Notes under the pieces: model-generated
What the model saw: only the letters and a program-made list of their open reading frames with translations
Told to the model about the DNA's origin: nothing
Database searches by the model: none
Source: Mycobacterium sp. SMC-4
Lineage (GTDB): Bacteria; Actinomycetota; Actinomycetes; Mycobacteriales; Mycobacteriaceae
Direction: 5' to 3'
Length of the DNA stretch: 64,000 nucleotides
NCBI RefSeq assembly: GCF_025263265.1
Contig: NZ_CP079869.1
Coordinates: forward strand, 1,798,001 to 1,862,000
Shown here: in pieces, positions 38,078-46,628 of the stretch
Layout: every line of letters starts with the position of its first letter
Numbering within the stretch: the first letter of the stretch is position 1
Program-made: the position numbers and the translations under genes

Positions 38078-39628
38078 TCAGCCGGTGGTGGCGGGCTGCT
38101 TGTCCTTGCCGGTGCTGGGGTCGTAATTCTCCCAGAAGGTGGCGTTGCGGATGCCCAACGCGAGTGGGTCGAACATCGGGTCCAGTCCCTGCGCCTTCTG
38201 CTTCTCGTAATCGCGCAGTGCCTTGTAGGCGGGCTGCTGCAGGATGATGATGCCCACGATGTTCAGCCAGGCCATCAGCCCGACACCGATGTCGCCGAGC
38301 GTCCAGGCATCTGATGCGGTCGAGACCGCGCCCATGGTGACCGACACCAGGATCAGGGCCTGCAGCAACATGGTGGCGTTGGAGCCCACGGTGCCTCGGA
38401 TGACGGGGACGTCGATGGTGGCGGCCTTGCCCAGCAGGAAGCGCAGGTTCGTTTCGGCCATGTAGTAGTACGCGATGATCGTGGTGATGCAGAAGAAGGC
38501 CAGCGAAATAGCGATGAAGCTGGATCCGGCCCCGCTCCACAACGTGTCGAAACCTGCCTGGGCGAAGGCGGGACCGACTTCGGCGCCCTCGGCCAGGATG
38601 GATCCGCCCTCGCGGATCACCGCACCGCCGGCGGTTCCGTCGTCGTAGACCCGGTAGGCCCCGGTGGACAGGATCAGGAATCCGGTCGCCGAGCAGATGA
38701 ACAACGTGTCGACGTAGACCGCGAACGACTGCACCAGGCCCTGTTTGGCCGGGTGGGAGACCTCCGCGGCCGCGGCCGCGTGCGGGCCAGTGCCCTGACC
38801 GGCCTCGTTGGAGTAGATACCGCGCTTGACACCCCACATGACCGCTGAGCCGATGATGGCGCCGAACGCCGAATCGATACCGAAGGCGCTGGAGAAGATC
38901 AAGGCGATGATGCCCGGAATCGCCGAGGCGTTGATCAGCACGATGATCAGCGCCAGGGTGATGTAGACCAACGCCATGAACGGCACCACGATCGAGGCGA
39001 ACGTCGCGATGCGCTTGACGCCGCCGATGATGACGAAGGCCAGCACGATCACGGTGACCACAGCGACCCACCAGGTCGAGAAACCCCACGCGGAGTTCAT
39101 CGCCGAGGCCATCGAGTTGGACTGCACGCTGGGCAGCAGCAGGCCCATCGCCAACAGGGTGACACCAGCGAAGACAAAGCCGTACACCCGCATCAACCCG
39201 GCCGCACCGGTGTGCGAGAGCGCAGTGGAGAAGTAGTAGGCAGGCCCGCCGCGATACTCACCGGTGAGCCTGTCGCGGTCCTTGTAGATCTGGCCCAGCG
39301 TCGACTCGACGAACGAGGTGGAGGCGCCGAGGAACGCCACCATCCACATCCAGAACAACGCACCCGGGCCGCCGAATGCGATGGCCGTGGCCACGCCGGC
39401 GATGTTGCCGGTACCGACACGGCCGGCCAACGACATGGTCAGCGCCTGGAAGCTGGAGACACCCGACGGCGACTTCTCGCCCTTGAGCATGAGGCGGACC
39501 ATCTCGGGAAGCTGGCGCACCTGGACGAAGCGCGACCGCAGCGAGAAGTAGACACCCGCGCCCAGACAGAGATAGACCAGCGTCTCGTGCCACACCAGAT
39601 CGTTGACGCTGCTGAGGAATTCCGACAC
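38078..39628 (-). CDS. Alanine/glycine:cation symporter family (AGCS) transporter
   Basis: A 516-aa membrane protein with about eleven hydrophobic segments that imports alanine or glycine with sodium. The family signature GVSSFQALTMSLAGRVGTGNIAGVATAIAFGGPGALFWMW lies at about residues 58-97. GIYSNEAGQGTGPHAAAAAEVSHPAKQG is the second conserved block. The GTG at 39628 has AGGGGGG upstream and opens the family N-terminus SEFLSSVNDLVW; a longer frame to 39688 is not needed. M. tuberculosis has no matching gene at this position, so it looks like a lineage-specific insertion or retention. Confidence 0.92.
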   Translation of the reverse strand: MSEFLSSVNDLVWHETLVYLCLGAGVYFSLRSRFVQVRQLPEMVRLMLKGEKSPSGVSSFQALTMSLAGRVGTGNIAGVATAIAFGGPGALFWMWMVAFLGASTSFVESTLGQIYKDRDRLTGEYRGGPAYYFSTALSHTGAAGLMRVYGFVFAGVTLLAMGLLLPSVQSNSMASAMNSAWGFSTWWVAVVTVIVLAFVIIGGVKRIATFASIVVPFMALVYITLALIIVLINASAIPGIIALIFSSAFGIDSAFGAIIGSAVMWGVKRGIYSNEAGQGTGPHAAAAAEVSHPAKQGLVQSFAVYVDTLFICSATGFLILSTGAYRVYDDGTAGGAVIREGGSILAEGAEVGPAFAQAGFDTLWSGAGSSFIAISLAFFCITTIIAYYYMAETNLRFLLGKAATIDVPVIRGTVGSNATMLLQALILVSVTMGAVSTASDAWTLGDIGVGLMAWLNIVGIIILQQPAYKALRDYEKQKAQGLDPMFDPLALGIRNATFWENYDPSTGKDKQPATTG

Positions 39629-39747
39629 TTGTGGCCCCCTGTTGGCGTTCCCGGCTGCTCCGAGCCAGCTGTGCGTGCATGCTGGCACGGCTGCGAAAGA
39701 TCGAAGTTACCGCGTCGTGTCGCTGGTGTTATCGATTCCTGGCGGAC

Positions 39748-41028
39748 TCAGGTGGGCGCGAAGCCATACACCCGGCCCTCGCTTGTCGCCGTGACGACGC
39801 GCTGGTCCTGGCCGACCGACACGCCCACGGGCCACCCCGCAGCGTTGGGCAGCGGATAGGCGTCGATCGTGTGTCCGTCGTCGAGGTCGACGGTGGCCAG
39901 AGCCATCCCGTCGTCGCCGTCGCGAATGACGGCGTAACCGACTCCGGCGATGCTGGTGGTGGTCAGCGGCTCGACGTCGTCGCGGGTCCACAGAACTTCG
40001 GCGTCGTCACCGTTGTCGCGCAACCCGGTCAACTCGGCACCCGGACCGCCGCCGGCCACGATCAGACCGTCGGGCCGCACCGACGGCGGGGTCTGGCCCA
40101 GGTAGTTCAGCGGCACCGACCACTTCGGGCTGCCGTCGTCGCTGTCGAGGGCCCACAGACGCTCATCGCGGCCATTGACGTAGACCGTGTCGCCGTCGGC
40201 GGAAAGCACCGGGCTGGCCAACGGACCGCCGCCGACCGCGTCGCTGGTCCACTCGCGGGCCAGCAACGGTGTCTGCCCGGGCCGGTACCGCAGTCCGACC
40301 AGCACCGGCTCGTCGGCGCCTGGCTCCCACAGCGTCAGCACCGCCAGGCCGGAGGCATCGGAGTACGCGGGCGCCGCGGCGACCGGGCAGCCCTGCCGCG
40401 CGGGCAGACAGTCGTCGAGGCCGCGCTCGGAATTCGTCGGATCCACCCCGGCAACCAGATCGAGCGCTGCGCCGACCACCGTGCCGCGGTGGGCATCGAA
40501 CACCAGCACCTGCCCGAGGTGGGTCACCACCAGTAGGTGGCCGGGGTCGAGCACGCGCAACGTGGTCGGCATCCCGATCACCGGTTGCCGCCACCGGATC
40601 CATTGCGTCGTCGGAAAGGACAGCACCGCGCCCGGCTGGCCGATGTAGAGGTTGTCGAACCCGTCGACCAGCGGACTCGAGGTCGGGCCACCCTGCACCA
40701 GCCGGGTGCACCACCGTTGCCGCGCCCGGTTGTCGGCCTCCCACACCATCAGCGAACAACCCGCCTCGGTCTGGCCGTTGAGCGCCAGGTAACCGGGTGA
40801 ACCGAGTGCGGCCTGCGCGCCGAGCTCACCCTTGACCGACCTCGTCCACTCCAGGCGCAGCCGCTCGGCACCGCCGACGGAAGAGCGGCTGCTGTTTGCG
40901 GCGTCGGCGTACTGGGCCGACCACCCGTCGGCCGGTTTCGCTTCGACCCAGGAGTCCGAGGTGCCACAGCTGGCGACGGTTGCGGTGACCAGCGTCGTCG
41001 CCGTCACCACGATGATTCGCCGGAGCAC
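39748..41028 (-). CDS. PQQ-repeat (BamB-like beta-propeller) lipoprotein, Rv3035-like
   Basis: A 426-aa exported protein. A lipoprotein signal MLRRIIVVTATTLVTATVASC puts the lipid cysteine at residue 21. The rest consists of PQQ/quinoprotein-like blades: GPTSSPLVDGFDNLYIGQPGAVLSF, DPGHLLVVTHLGQVLVFDAHRG, GPLASPVLSADGDTVYVNGRDERLWALDSDDG and similar repeats. It is likely to be a scaffold in the cell envelope; enzyme activity is not suggested because no quinone ligands stand out. It is divergent from the acyltransferase gene and matches Rv3035. Confidence 0.85.
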   Translation of the reverse strand: MLRRIIVVTATTLVTATVASCGTSDSWVEAKPADGWSAQYADAANSSRSSVGGAERLRLEWTRSVKGELGAQAALGSPGYLALNGQTEAGCSLMVWEADNRARQRWCTRLVQGGPTSSPLVDGFDNLYIGQPGAVLSFPTTQWIRWRQPVIGMPTTLRVLDPGHLLVVTHLGQVLVFDAHRGTVVGAALDLVAGVDPTNSERGLDDCLPARQGCPVAAAPAYSDASGLAVLTLWEPGADEPVLVGLRYRPGQTPLLAREWTSDAVGGGPLASPVLSADGDTVYVNGRDERLWALDSDDGSPKWSVPLNYLGQTPPSVRPDGLIVAGGGPGAELTGLRDNGDDAEVLWTRDDVEPLTTTSIAGVGYAVIRDGDDGMALATVDLDDGHTIDAYPLPNAAGWPVGVSVGQDQRVVTATSEGRVYGFAPT

Positions 41029-41129
41029 GCCGATCCCTTCTATGTCTCTTCCGCGGCTCTGCGCGTCCTTCGCGAGCCCTCGTGAGGGTAACCGTTGGCA
41101 GCACCGTCCCTCGCGTAGGCTTTGCGGCC

Positions 41130-41867
41130 ATGACGACGATGTGGGGAGCGCCGCTGCACAAGCGTTGGCGAGGCTCGCGTCTGCGGGATCCGCGGCAAGC
41201 CAGGTTCATCACGCCCGCGTCGCTGAAATGGGTGTTCAGTAACCGCGCCTACACGCCGTGGTACCTCGTCCGGTACTGGCGGTTGCTGAAGTTCAAGCTG
41301 GCCAATCCCCACGTGATCACCCGAGGCATGGTGTTCCTCGGCAAGGACGTCGAGATCCAAGCCACCCCGGAGCTCTCCCAGATGGAGATCGGCCGGTGGG
41401 TGCACATCGGCGACAAGAACACGATCCGCTGTCACGAGGGTTCGCTGCGCATCGGCGACAAGGTGGTGCTGGGCCGCGACAACGTCATCAACACCTACCT
41501 CGACATCGAGTTGGGTGACTCGGTGCTGATGGCCGACTGGTGCTACATCTGCGATTTCGACCACCGGATGGACAGCATCGAGCTGCCGATCAAGGACCAG
41601 GGCATCGTGAAAGGCCCCGTGCGTATCGGCCCCGACACCTGGGTCGGCGTCAAAGTGACCGTGCTGCGCAACACCTCGATCGGCCGGGGCTGTGTGCTGG
41701 GATCACACGCTGTGGTCCGCGGCGAGATCCCGGACTTCTCCATCGCCGTCGGCGCGCCGGCCAAGGTGGTCAAGAATCGCAAGCTGTCGTGGGAGACCTC
41801 GGCAGCCCAGCGCGCCGAGCTTGCTGCCGCGCTGGCCGACATCGAACGGAAAAAGGCCGACCGCTAA
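41130..41867 (+). CDS. Left-handed beta-helix acyltransferase, Rv3034c-like
   Basis: A 245-aa hexapeptide-repeat acyltransferase. The repeats run from about residue 70 (VFLGKDVEIQATPELSQMEIG) to 200, with GPVRIGPDTWVGVKVTVLRNTSIGRGCVLGSHAVVRGEI and the NodL/LacA-type DFDHRMD histidine. The C-terminal cap is VGAPAKVVKNRKLSWE. O-acetylation of a glycan or lipid is probable. It lies next to the methylglucose-lipopolysaccharide cluster, which needs acyl decoration, and matches Rv3034c. A TAGGCT box lies 8 nt before the ATG. Its stop codon is followed at once by the 32-bp tandem repeat. Confidence 0.86.
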   Translation: MTTMWGAPLHKRWRGSRLRDPRQARFITPASLKWVFSNRAYTPWYLVRYWRLLKFKLANPHVITRGMVFLGKDVEIQATPELSQMEIGRWVHIGDKNTIRCHEGSLRIGDKVVLGRDNVINTYLDIELGDSVLMADWCYICDFDHRMDSIELPIKDQGIVKGPVRIGPDTWVGVKVTVLRNTSIGRGCVLGSHAVVRGEIPDFSIAVGAPAKVVKNRKLSWETSAAQRAELAAALADIERKKADR

Positions 41868-41868
41868 C

Positions 41869-42005
41869 CGCTCATCGGTGTTATCTGCTCTTCGCGCAAG
41901 CGCTCATCGGTGTTGTCTGCTCTTCGCGCAAGCGCTCATCGGTGTTGTCTGCTCTTCGCGCAAGCGCTCATCGGTGTTGTCTGCTCTTCGCGCAAGCGCT
42001 CATCG
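41869..42005. repeat. 32-bp tandem repeat, four full copies and a 9-bp partial
   Basis: Units start at 41869, 41901, 41933 and 41965, and the partial copy covers 41997-42005. The unit begins CGCTCATCGG and ends TCTTCGCGCAAG. The first copy differs from the others by one base (A for G at the 15th position); the others are identical. It fills the space between two convergent genes, and the partial copy contains the stop codon of the GT4 gene. The length, not a multiple of three, and perfect identity suggest recent slippage, like a mycobacterial VNTR locus. Confidence 0.95.
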
Positions 42006-43232
42006 CCCGGGCAGGGGGCGCTCGGCGATCGGGCGGCGCGGCTGCGGGCGCCGTTCGGCCCGCTTGGCGGCCAGGTACACCTGCGCGGTTTCGGTCGCCA
42101 CGGTCTCCCAGGCGAACTCGGCGGTGAGTCGCTCGCGGGCCGCGACGGCCCGCTGCTGCGCCGCGCCCGGCGCGTCGAGCACAGCGCGAACCGCGGTGGT
42201 CAGCGCCGCCACATCGCCGGGTGGGTGCGACAGGCCCGTCACGCCGTCGATGACGGCTTCGCCGAGCCCGCCCGCCGACGAGGTGACCAGCGGTGCGCCG
42301 GTGGCCGCGGCTTCCAGCGCGACGATGCCGAACGGCTCGTAGAGCGATGGCAATACCGCTGCGTCGGCGCGGTGCAGCAGTTCGACCAGCGGCGAATGAT
42401 CAACCGGGCCAAGGAAGGTCACAGCTTTGACGACTCTGTGTTTGCGGGCCTGTTCGTGCAGGAAACCCAGTTGGGTGCCGTCACCGGCGACGGTCAGAGT
42501 GGTACCGGGGTGGGTTCGGCGGATCCGTGGGAGTGCCGCGATCGCGTCGTGGACACCCTTCTCGTACTCCAGCCGACCGAAGTACAGCAGCTCGGCGGGT
42601 CCGGAGTGGCTGCGTCGCGCCGCGAAAGGCCATCCGTGAACGTCGATCCCGTTGCGAATCACCGTGGTCTCGGCCAGCTCCGGACCGAACAGCGCGGTGA
42701 TCTCGTCGCGCATCGAGGCCGAGCAGGTGATCAGCGAATCCGAATCGCGGATCAGCCAGGATTCCAGCGCATGCACCTGACGGCTCACCTGCCCGGACAC
42801 CCAGCCGGAGTGACGGCCGGCTTCGGTGGCGTGGATGGTGGAAACCAATGGTACGTCGAAGAATTGGGCCAGGGTGACGGCCGGATGGGCGACCAGCCAG
42901 TCGTGCGCGTGCACCACGTCGGGCCGCCAGTTGGCCAAGCCGAGCCCGGCGCGGACCATGGCGTGGCCCATCGCCAGCGTCCAGGCCATCATGTCGGTGC
43001 CGAACGTGAACTCGTGCGGATCCTCGGCGGCGGCGACGACGCGTACGCCGTCGCAGACCTCGTCGGTGGTGGGGTGCGACATCGGATCGGTGGCCGTCGG
43101 CCTGCGACTGAGCACGACCACATCGTGACCCGCGCCGGCCAGCTCGGTGGCCAGGTGATGCACGTGGCGACCCAGTCCGCCGATCACCACAGGCGGGTAC
43201 TCCCACGAGACCAACAGAATCTTGAGCTTCAT
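42000..43232 (-). CDS. GT4 glycosyltransferase, alpha-1,4-glucan/MGLP type (Rv3032-like)
   Basis: A 410-aa glycogen-synthase-like GT-B enzyme. The N-terminal domain opens ILLVSWEYPPVVIGGLGRHVHHLATEL, and DVVHAHDWLVAHPAV follows. The C-terminal domain has LYFGRLEYEKGVHDAI and the E(x)7E motif EPFGIVALE. The M. tuberculosis equivalent extends the alpha-1,4-glucan of methylglucose lipopolysaccharide and glycogen. It overlaps the GH57 gene by 4 bp (ATGA). Its last codons come from the tandem repeat: the stop TGA is rc of 42000-42002, so copy changes could alter the C-terminus. Confidence 0.92.
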   Translation of the reverse strand: MKLKILLVSWEYPPVVIGGLGRHVHHLATELAGAGHDVVVLSRRPTATDPMSHPTTDEVCDGVRVVAAAEDPHEFTFGTDMMAWTLAMGHAMVRAGLGLANWRPDVVHAHDWLVAHPAVTLAQFFDVPLVSTIHATEAGRHSGWVSGQVSRQVHALESWLIRDSDSLITCSASMRDEITALFGPELAETTVIRNGIDVHGWPFAARRSHSGPAELLYFGRLEYEKGVHDAIAALPRIRRTHPGTTLTVAGDGTQLGFLHEQARKHRVVKAVTFLGPVDHSPLVELLHRADAAVLPSLYEPFGIVALEAAATGAPLVTSSAGGLGEAVIDGVTGLSHPPGDVAALTTAVRAVLDAPGAAQQRAVAARERLTAEFAWETVATETAQVYLAAKRAERRPQPRRPIAERPLPGR

Positions 43233-44800
43233 GCGACCGGCAGCCTGCGTGCATCCAGCGCGCCGAACAGTCCGTCGGCGCGGTTCCAGGCCGCGGCGAG
43301 TCGCTGCGCCTGATCCTGCCGGCCGGACGCCGCGGCGTCGGCGATCTCGCGGGTGGCGTGGGCGTGCAGGTGGGCTCGGTAGCGCGCATACTCGGCCGCG
43401 GAATCCTTGCTGACCATGAAGGGCCAGTCACTGGACACCGTCAGCAGTGTCTCCCGCAGAATCTGGTCGGCCACGACATTGCGCGGCGCGGCACCGGCCG
43501 AGGCGGCCTGCGCGAGTGCCTTGTCCACGCAGGTCAGTGCCGTGTCGACCACCTCGTTGTTGAGCTGCACCAGGTCGGCCACCTGCTCACCGGCCCAGAC
43601 CTGCCAGTCCTTGCCCGACCCCCAGGAGCTGGGCGGCAACTCGACCGGTGTGCCCAGGTATCCGCCGTGCACCGCGTCGGCGAGGGTGCCGACGCGCACG
43701 CCGGCGGCCGGCAGTGCGCGCAACACCCGCGCCAGCCACTGCGGCCCCTCGTACCACCAGTGGCCGAACAGTTCGGTGTCGAATGCTGCCACCACGTGAG
43801 CCGGACGCCCGATCCGGTCGCTTTCCGCGCGCATCCGCTTGCGCACGGTGGCAACGAAATCGGCGACGTGGCTGTCGATCACCGCGTCGGCGCGTTCGGG
43901 GTCATAGGGCGCCTTGTCCTCGGAGGCGATGTGGCGCCCGGTCACCCGCGCGGGCTTGAGTCCGGTGGCGTGGTCGTAGGTGTGGAAATCACGGTATGCG
44001 GGGTGACCCGGGTAGCCCGATTTCGGAGACCACACGCGGTAGCTGACCTTGAGATCACGCCCGAACGCGATGACATCGGAGTCGCCCACCGGGCGGCCCA
44101 ACGCGGTGTCGCCGTGCAGCGACGGCCCGTCGACCATGAAGTGGCCGACCCCGGCAGCCGCGTAATCGCCCTCCATGCCCGGCGCGTAGGCGCATTCCGG
44201 GGCCCAGATGCCGCGCGGGATGTGGGCGAACCGTTGTCCGGCGTCGGCCAGGCCCTCGCGCAGCGCGAACTCACGCAGACGTGGATTCAGCAGCGGCTGG
44301 AATGGGTGTGCCAACGGCCCGCCGAGCAATTCGATGACCTTGCCGTCGATCAGTTCTCGGAGTACCGGACTGCCGCCGTGGCGCCACAGCGCGTCGAACT
44401 CGGCGAGTTCGCGCTCTGCCTCGGCGTGTTCGTGGGAACCGAAGCGGCGCAGCGCTGCCGGTCTGGATGCCGGAGACGGACCGGAAGCGGTGCGTATGGT
44501 GGCCGCCTCCAGTGCGCGTAGCTGCCAGTTGGCCAGCCAGTGGTGCATGCCCTGCAGGCAGTACGGATCGTCGAGCTGTGCTGCCACCACGGGTGTGACG
44601 CCCAATGTGACCAGGTGCGTGCGGTCTTCGGCGGCCAGTGCTCGCAGCACCCGGATCAACGGCAGGTAGGACGCCGACCACGACTGGTAGAGCCACTCCT
44701 CGCCGACCGGCCAGCGACCGTGGTGGGCCAGCCACGGCAGGTGGGTGTGCAGGACCAGGGTGAAAAGCCCCGGTACGGCTTCGCCGCCGGGGGCCGTCAC
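43229..44800 (-). CDS. GH57 1,4-alpha-glucan branching enzyme, Rv3031-like
   Basis: A 523-aa glycoside hydrolase family 57 protein. The domain opens FTLVLHTHLPWLAHHGRWPVGEEWLYQSW. The nucleophile glutamate is in GIWAPECAYAPGME and the catalytic aspartate in VAAFDTELFGHWWYEG. The C-terminal helical domain follows. The M. tuberculosis counterpart is a proposed branching enzyme of the methylglucose lipopolysaccharide pathway. The GTG at 44800 shares GTGA with the stop of the upstream methyltransferase gene, which fixes the start despite an open frame of 41 more codons. It overlaps the GT4 gene by 4 bp. Confidence 0.92.
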   Translation of the reverse strand: MTAPGGEAVPGLFTLVLHTHLPWLAHHGRWPVGEEWLYQSWSASYLPLIRVLRALAAEDRTHLVTLGVTPVVAAQLDDPYCLQGMHHWLANWQLRALEAATIRTASGPSPASRPAALRRFGSHEHAEAERELAEFDALWRHGGSPVLRELIDGKVIELLGGPLAHPFQPLLNPRLREFALREGLADAGQRFAHIPRGIWAPECAYAPGMEGDYAAAGVGHFMVDGPSLHGDTALGRPVGDSDVIAFGRDLKVSYRVWSPKSGYPGHPAYRDFHTYDHATGLKPARVTGRHIASEDKAPYDPERADAVIDSHVADFVATVRKRMRAESDRIGRPAHVVAAFDTELFGHWWYEGPQWLARVLRALPAAGVRVGTLADAVHGGYLGTPVELPPSSWGSGKDWQVWAGEQVADLVQLNNEVVDTALTCVDKALAQAASAGAAPRNVVADQILRETLLTVSSDWPFMVSKDSAAEYARYRAHLHAHATREIADAAASGRQDQAQRLAAAWNRADGLFGALDARRLPVA

Positions 44801-45606
44801 GGCCGCACCGCGATGGCAACCAGATCGAGGCTGTCGTCGATGTTCGTGGCGGTTCCGTGCTCGGACAGCTCGAAGTCGTCGACGTGCACCGAGACGACGT
44901 CTGCGAGCAGTTCGGTCGGCCACGGCGCATCGGCGAGGGCACGGGCAATCTGGGCGTCGATGATCGAGCCGCCGTGCCGGGCGTCGAGCTCGGCCAGCCG
45001 GGGGCCATGAAAAACGCCGAGCATCGATTGCACCACCAGACCGGCCGACTCGAGCAGTTCAGTCAGCTCGGCGGCGTTGAGCTCGCGGGTGTGGAACGGA
45101 TTGACCGGGGTGTCGCGGCCGGGGGAGAACGTGATCCGGTTGGGAGTCGAGATCAGCAGCACGCCGCCCGGGCGTAGCACGCGGCCGCACTCGGCGACGA
45201 ACTGTCCCTGGTCCCACAGATGCTCGATGACCTGAAAGTTGACGACGACGTCGACCGAGCTGTCGGGCAGCGGCAACTCCGCCAGATTCCCCTGGTGCAT
45301 GTCCACCCTGGGGTAGCGGGCACGCACATGTGTCACCGCCGAGTCGTCGTAATCCAGCCCGATCACCCGGCGGGCGACATCGGCGATCAGGTCGGCGCCG
45401 TAACCCTCCCCGCAGCCGGCTTCGAGTACGTCGCGGTCGCGGCAATGGTCGAGGAGGCGGCGGTAAACCACCTCGTGGCGGCGAAACCAGTAATTCTCCT
45501 CTGCAACACCGGGCACGGTCCGCTCACCGGTCAGGGCCATCGGGACGTCGACGGGGAGACCGGCCGTTCGATCTCCGCGTGGGCCGTCGCTCACAGAAGC
45601 GCTCAT
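44797..45606 (-). CDS. SAM-dependent methyltransferase of the MGLP cluster, Rv3030-like
   Basis: A 269-aa class I methyltransferase. SAM motif I is DVLEAGCGEGYGADLIADVA (about residues 58-77), followed by VIGLDYDDSAV and the NFQVIEHLWDQGQFVAECGRVLRPGGVLLISTPN block typical of small-molecule and sugar methyltransferases. It is first of three overlapping genes, with GH57 and GT4, and is proposed to methylate glucose units of methylglucose lipopolysaccharide. The start MSASVSDGP is the only ATG at the operon head. It is divergent from etfB across a 196-bp region. Confidence 0.9.
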   Translation of the reverse strand: MSASVSDGPRGDRTAGLPVDVPMALTGERTVPGVAEENYWFRRHEVVYRRLLDHCRDRDVLEAGCGEGYGADLIADVARRVIGLDYDDSAVTHVRARYPRVDMHQGNLAELPLPDSSVDVVVNFQVIEHLWDQGQFVAECGRVLRPGGVLLISTPNRITFSPGRDTPVNPFHTRELNAAELTELLESAGLVVQSMLGVFHGPRLAELDARHGGSIIDAQIARALADAPWPTELLADVVSVHVDDFELSEHGTATNIDDSLDLVAIAVRP

Positions 45607-45708
45607 CGGAAGGCAGGCTAACCCGTAACCGTCCGATGACGAATAGTTCGCTTGTCTACGGGCCGACGGATCGCCGATGTCGACCAGTTATGGTGTTCAG
45701 GCGAACCG

Positions 45709-45730
45709 CCGCAAGTTACTTGCGGGTAAC
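45709..45730. promoter_or_regulatory. Perfect palindrome in the etfB upstream region
   Basis: CCGCAAGTTACTTGCGG at 45709-45725 has 8-bp arms around a single T. It overlaps a second dyad, GTTAC (45715-45719) and GTAAC (45726-45730). It lies 73 bp before the etfB start and 103 bp from the divergent methyltransferase start. A fatty-acid-responsive TetR-type operator is a guess; it is not the KstR or KstR2 motif. Confidence 0.5.
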
Positions 45731-45802
45731 ATGGCGGTGATTGCTTCAAGCGTGGTATGGCGGGCCGGTCACCGGCCCCTTCGAGGAGGACGAACCAGAG
45801 TC

Positions 45803-46594
45803 ATGACGAATATCGTGGTCCTGATCAAACAGGTCCCTGACACATGGTCCGAGCGCAAGCTGTCCGACGGCGACTACACGTTGGACCGTGAGGCCGCAGA
45901 TGCGGTGCTCGACGAGATCAACGAGCGCGCCGTGGAGGAAGCGCTGCTGATCAAGGAGCGCGAGGGCGGCGACAGCACGGTCACGGTGCTGACGGCCGGC
46001 CCGGAGCGGGCCACCGAAGCCATCCGCAAGGCCCTGTCGATGGGTGCCGACAAGGCGGTGCATCTGGTCGACGAGGGCATGCACGGCTCCGACATGGTGC
46101 AGACGGGCTGGGCCCTGGCCCGCGCGCTGGGCACCATCGAGGGCACCGAACTCGTGATCGCCGGCAACGAGGCCACTGACGGCACCGGCGGCGCAGTGCC
46201 GGCCATCATCGCCGAGTACCTCGGTCTGCCGCAGCTGACCCACGTGCGCAAGCTGAGCGTGGAGAACGGCAAGGTCGTCGCCGAACGTGAGACCGACGAC
46301 GGTCTGTTCACCCTCGAGGCGTCGCTGCCGGCAGTGGTCAGCGTGAACGAGAAGATCAACGAACCTCGCTTCCCGTCCTTCAAGGGCATCATGGCCGCGA
46401 AGAAGAAAGAAGTCACCAAGCTCACGCTGGCCGAGATCGGCGTCGAGGCAGACGAGGTCGGTGTGGGCAACGCCGGTTCCAAGGTGCTCTCGTCGACGCC
46501 GAAGCCGCCCAAGACCGCGGGTGAGAAGGTCACCGATGAGGGCGACGGCGGATCGAAGATCGCCGAGTACCTGGTCGGTCAGAAAATCATCTAG
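45803..46594 (+). CDS. etfB: Electron transfer flavoprotein beta subunit
   Basis: A 263-aa ETF small subunit that takes electrons from acyl-CoA dehydrogenases. It begins MTNIVVLIKQVPDTWSERKL. The AMP-binding and signature region is GTELVIAGNEATDGTGGAVPAIIAEYLGLPQLT, ending NEPRFPSFKGIMAAKKKEV, the recognition loop with the partner dehydrogenase. The ATG at 45803 is behind GAGGAGGA and similarity starts there. It is followed 34 bp later by etfA. It corresponds to fixA (Rv3029c). Confidence 0.95.
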   Translation: MTNIVVLIKQVPDTWSERKLSDGDYTLDREAADAVLDEINERAVEEALLIKEREGGDSTVTVLTAGPERATEAIRKALSMGADKAVHLVDEGMHGSDMVQTGWALARALGTIEGTELVIAGNEATDGTGGAVPAIIAEYLGLPQLTHVRKLSVENGKVVAERETDDGLFTLEASLPAVVSVNEKINEPRFPSFKGIMAAKKKEVTKLTLAEIGVEADEVGVGNAGSKVLSSTPKPPKTAGEKVTDEGDGGSKIAEYLVGQKII

Positions 46595-46628
46595 CAGATC
46601 AACTTTTCGAGAAACGAGAAACATCCCC

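Noticed and set aside
41869..42005. The repeat array as a CRISPR
   Set aside because: Units are directly abutting with no spacers, and no cas genes occur in the window.
45597..45609. AAGCGCTCATCGG, an exact 13-base match to the tandem repeat at the head of the glycan operon
   Set aside because: It is simply the reverse complement of the start codons ATG AGC GCT T of the methyltransferase gene, and a single 13-mer match is weak evidence.
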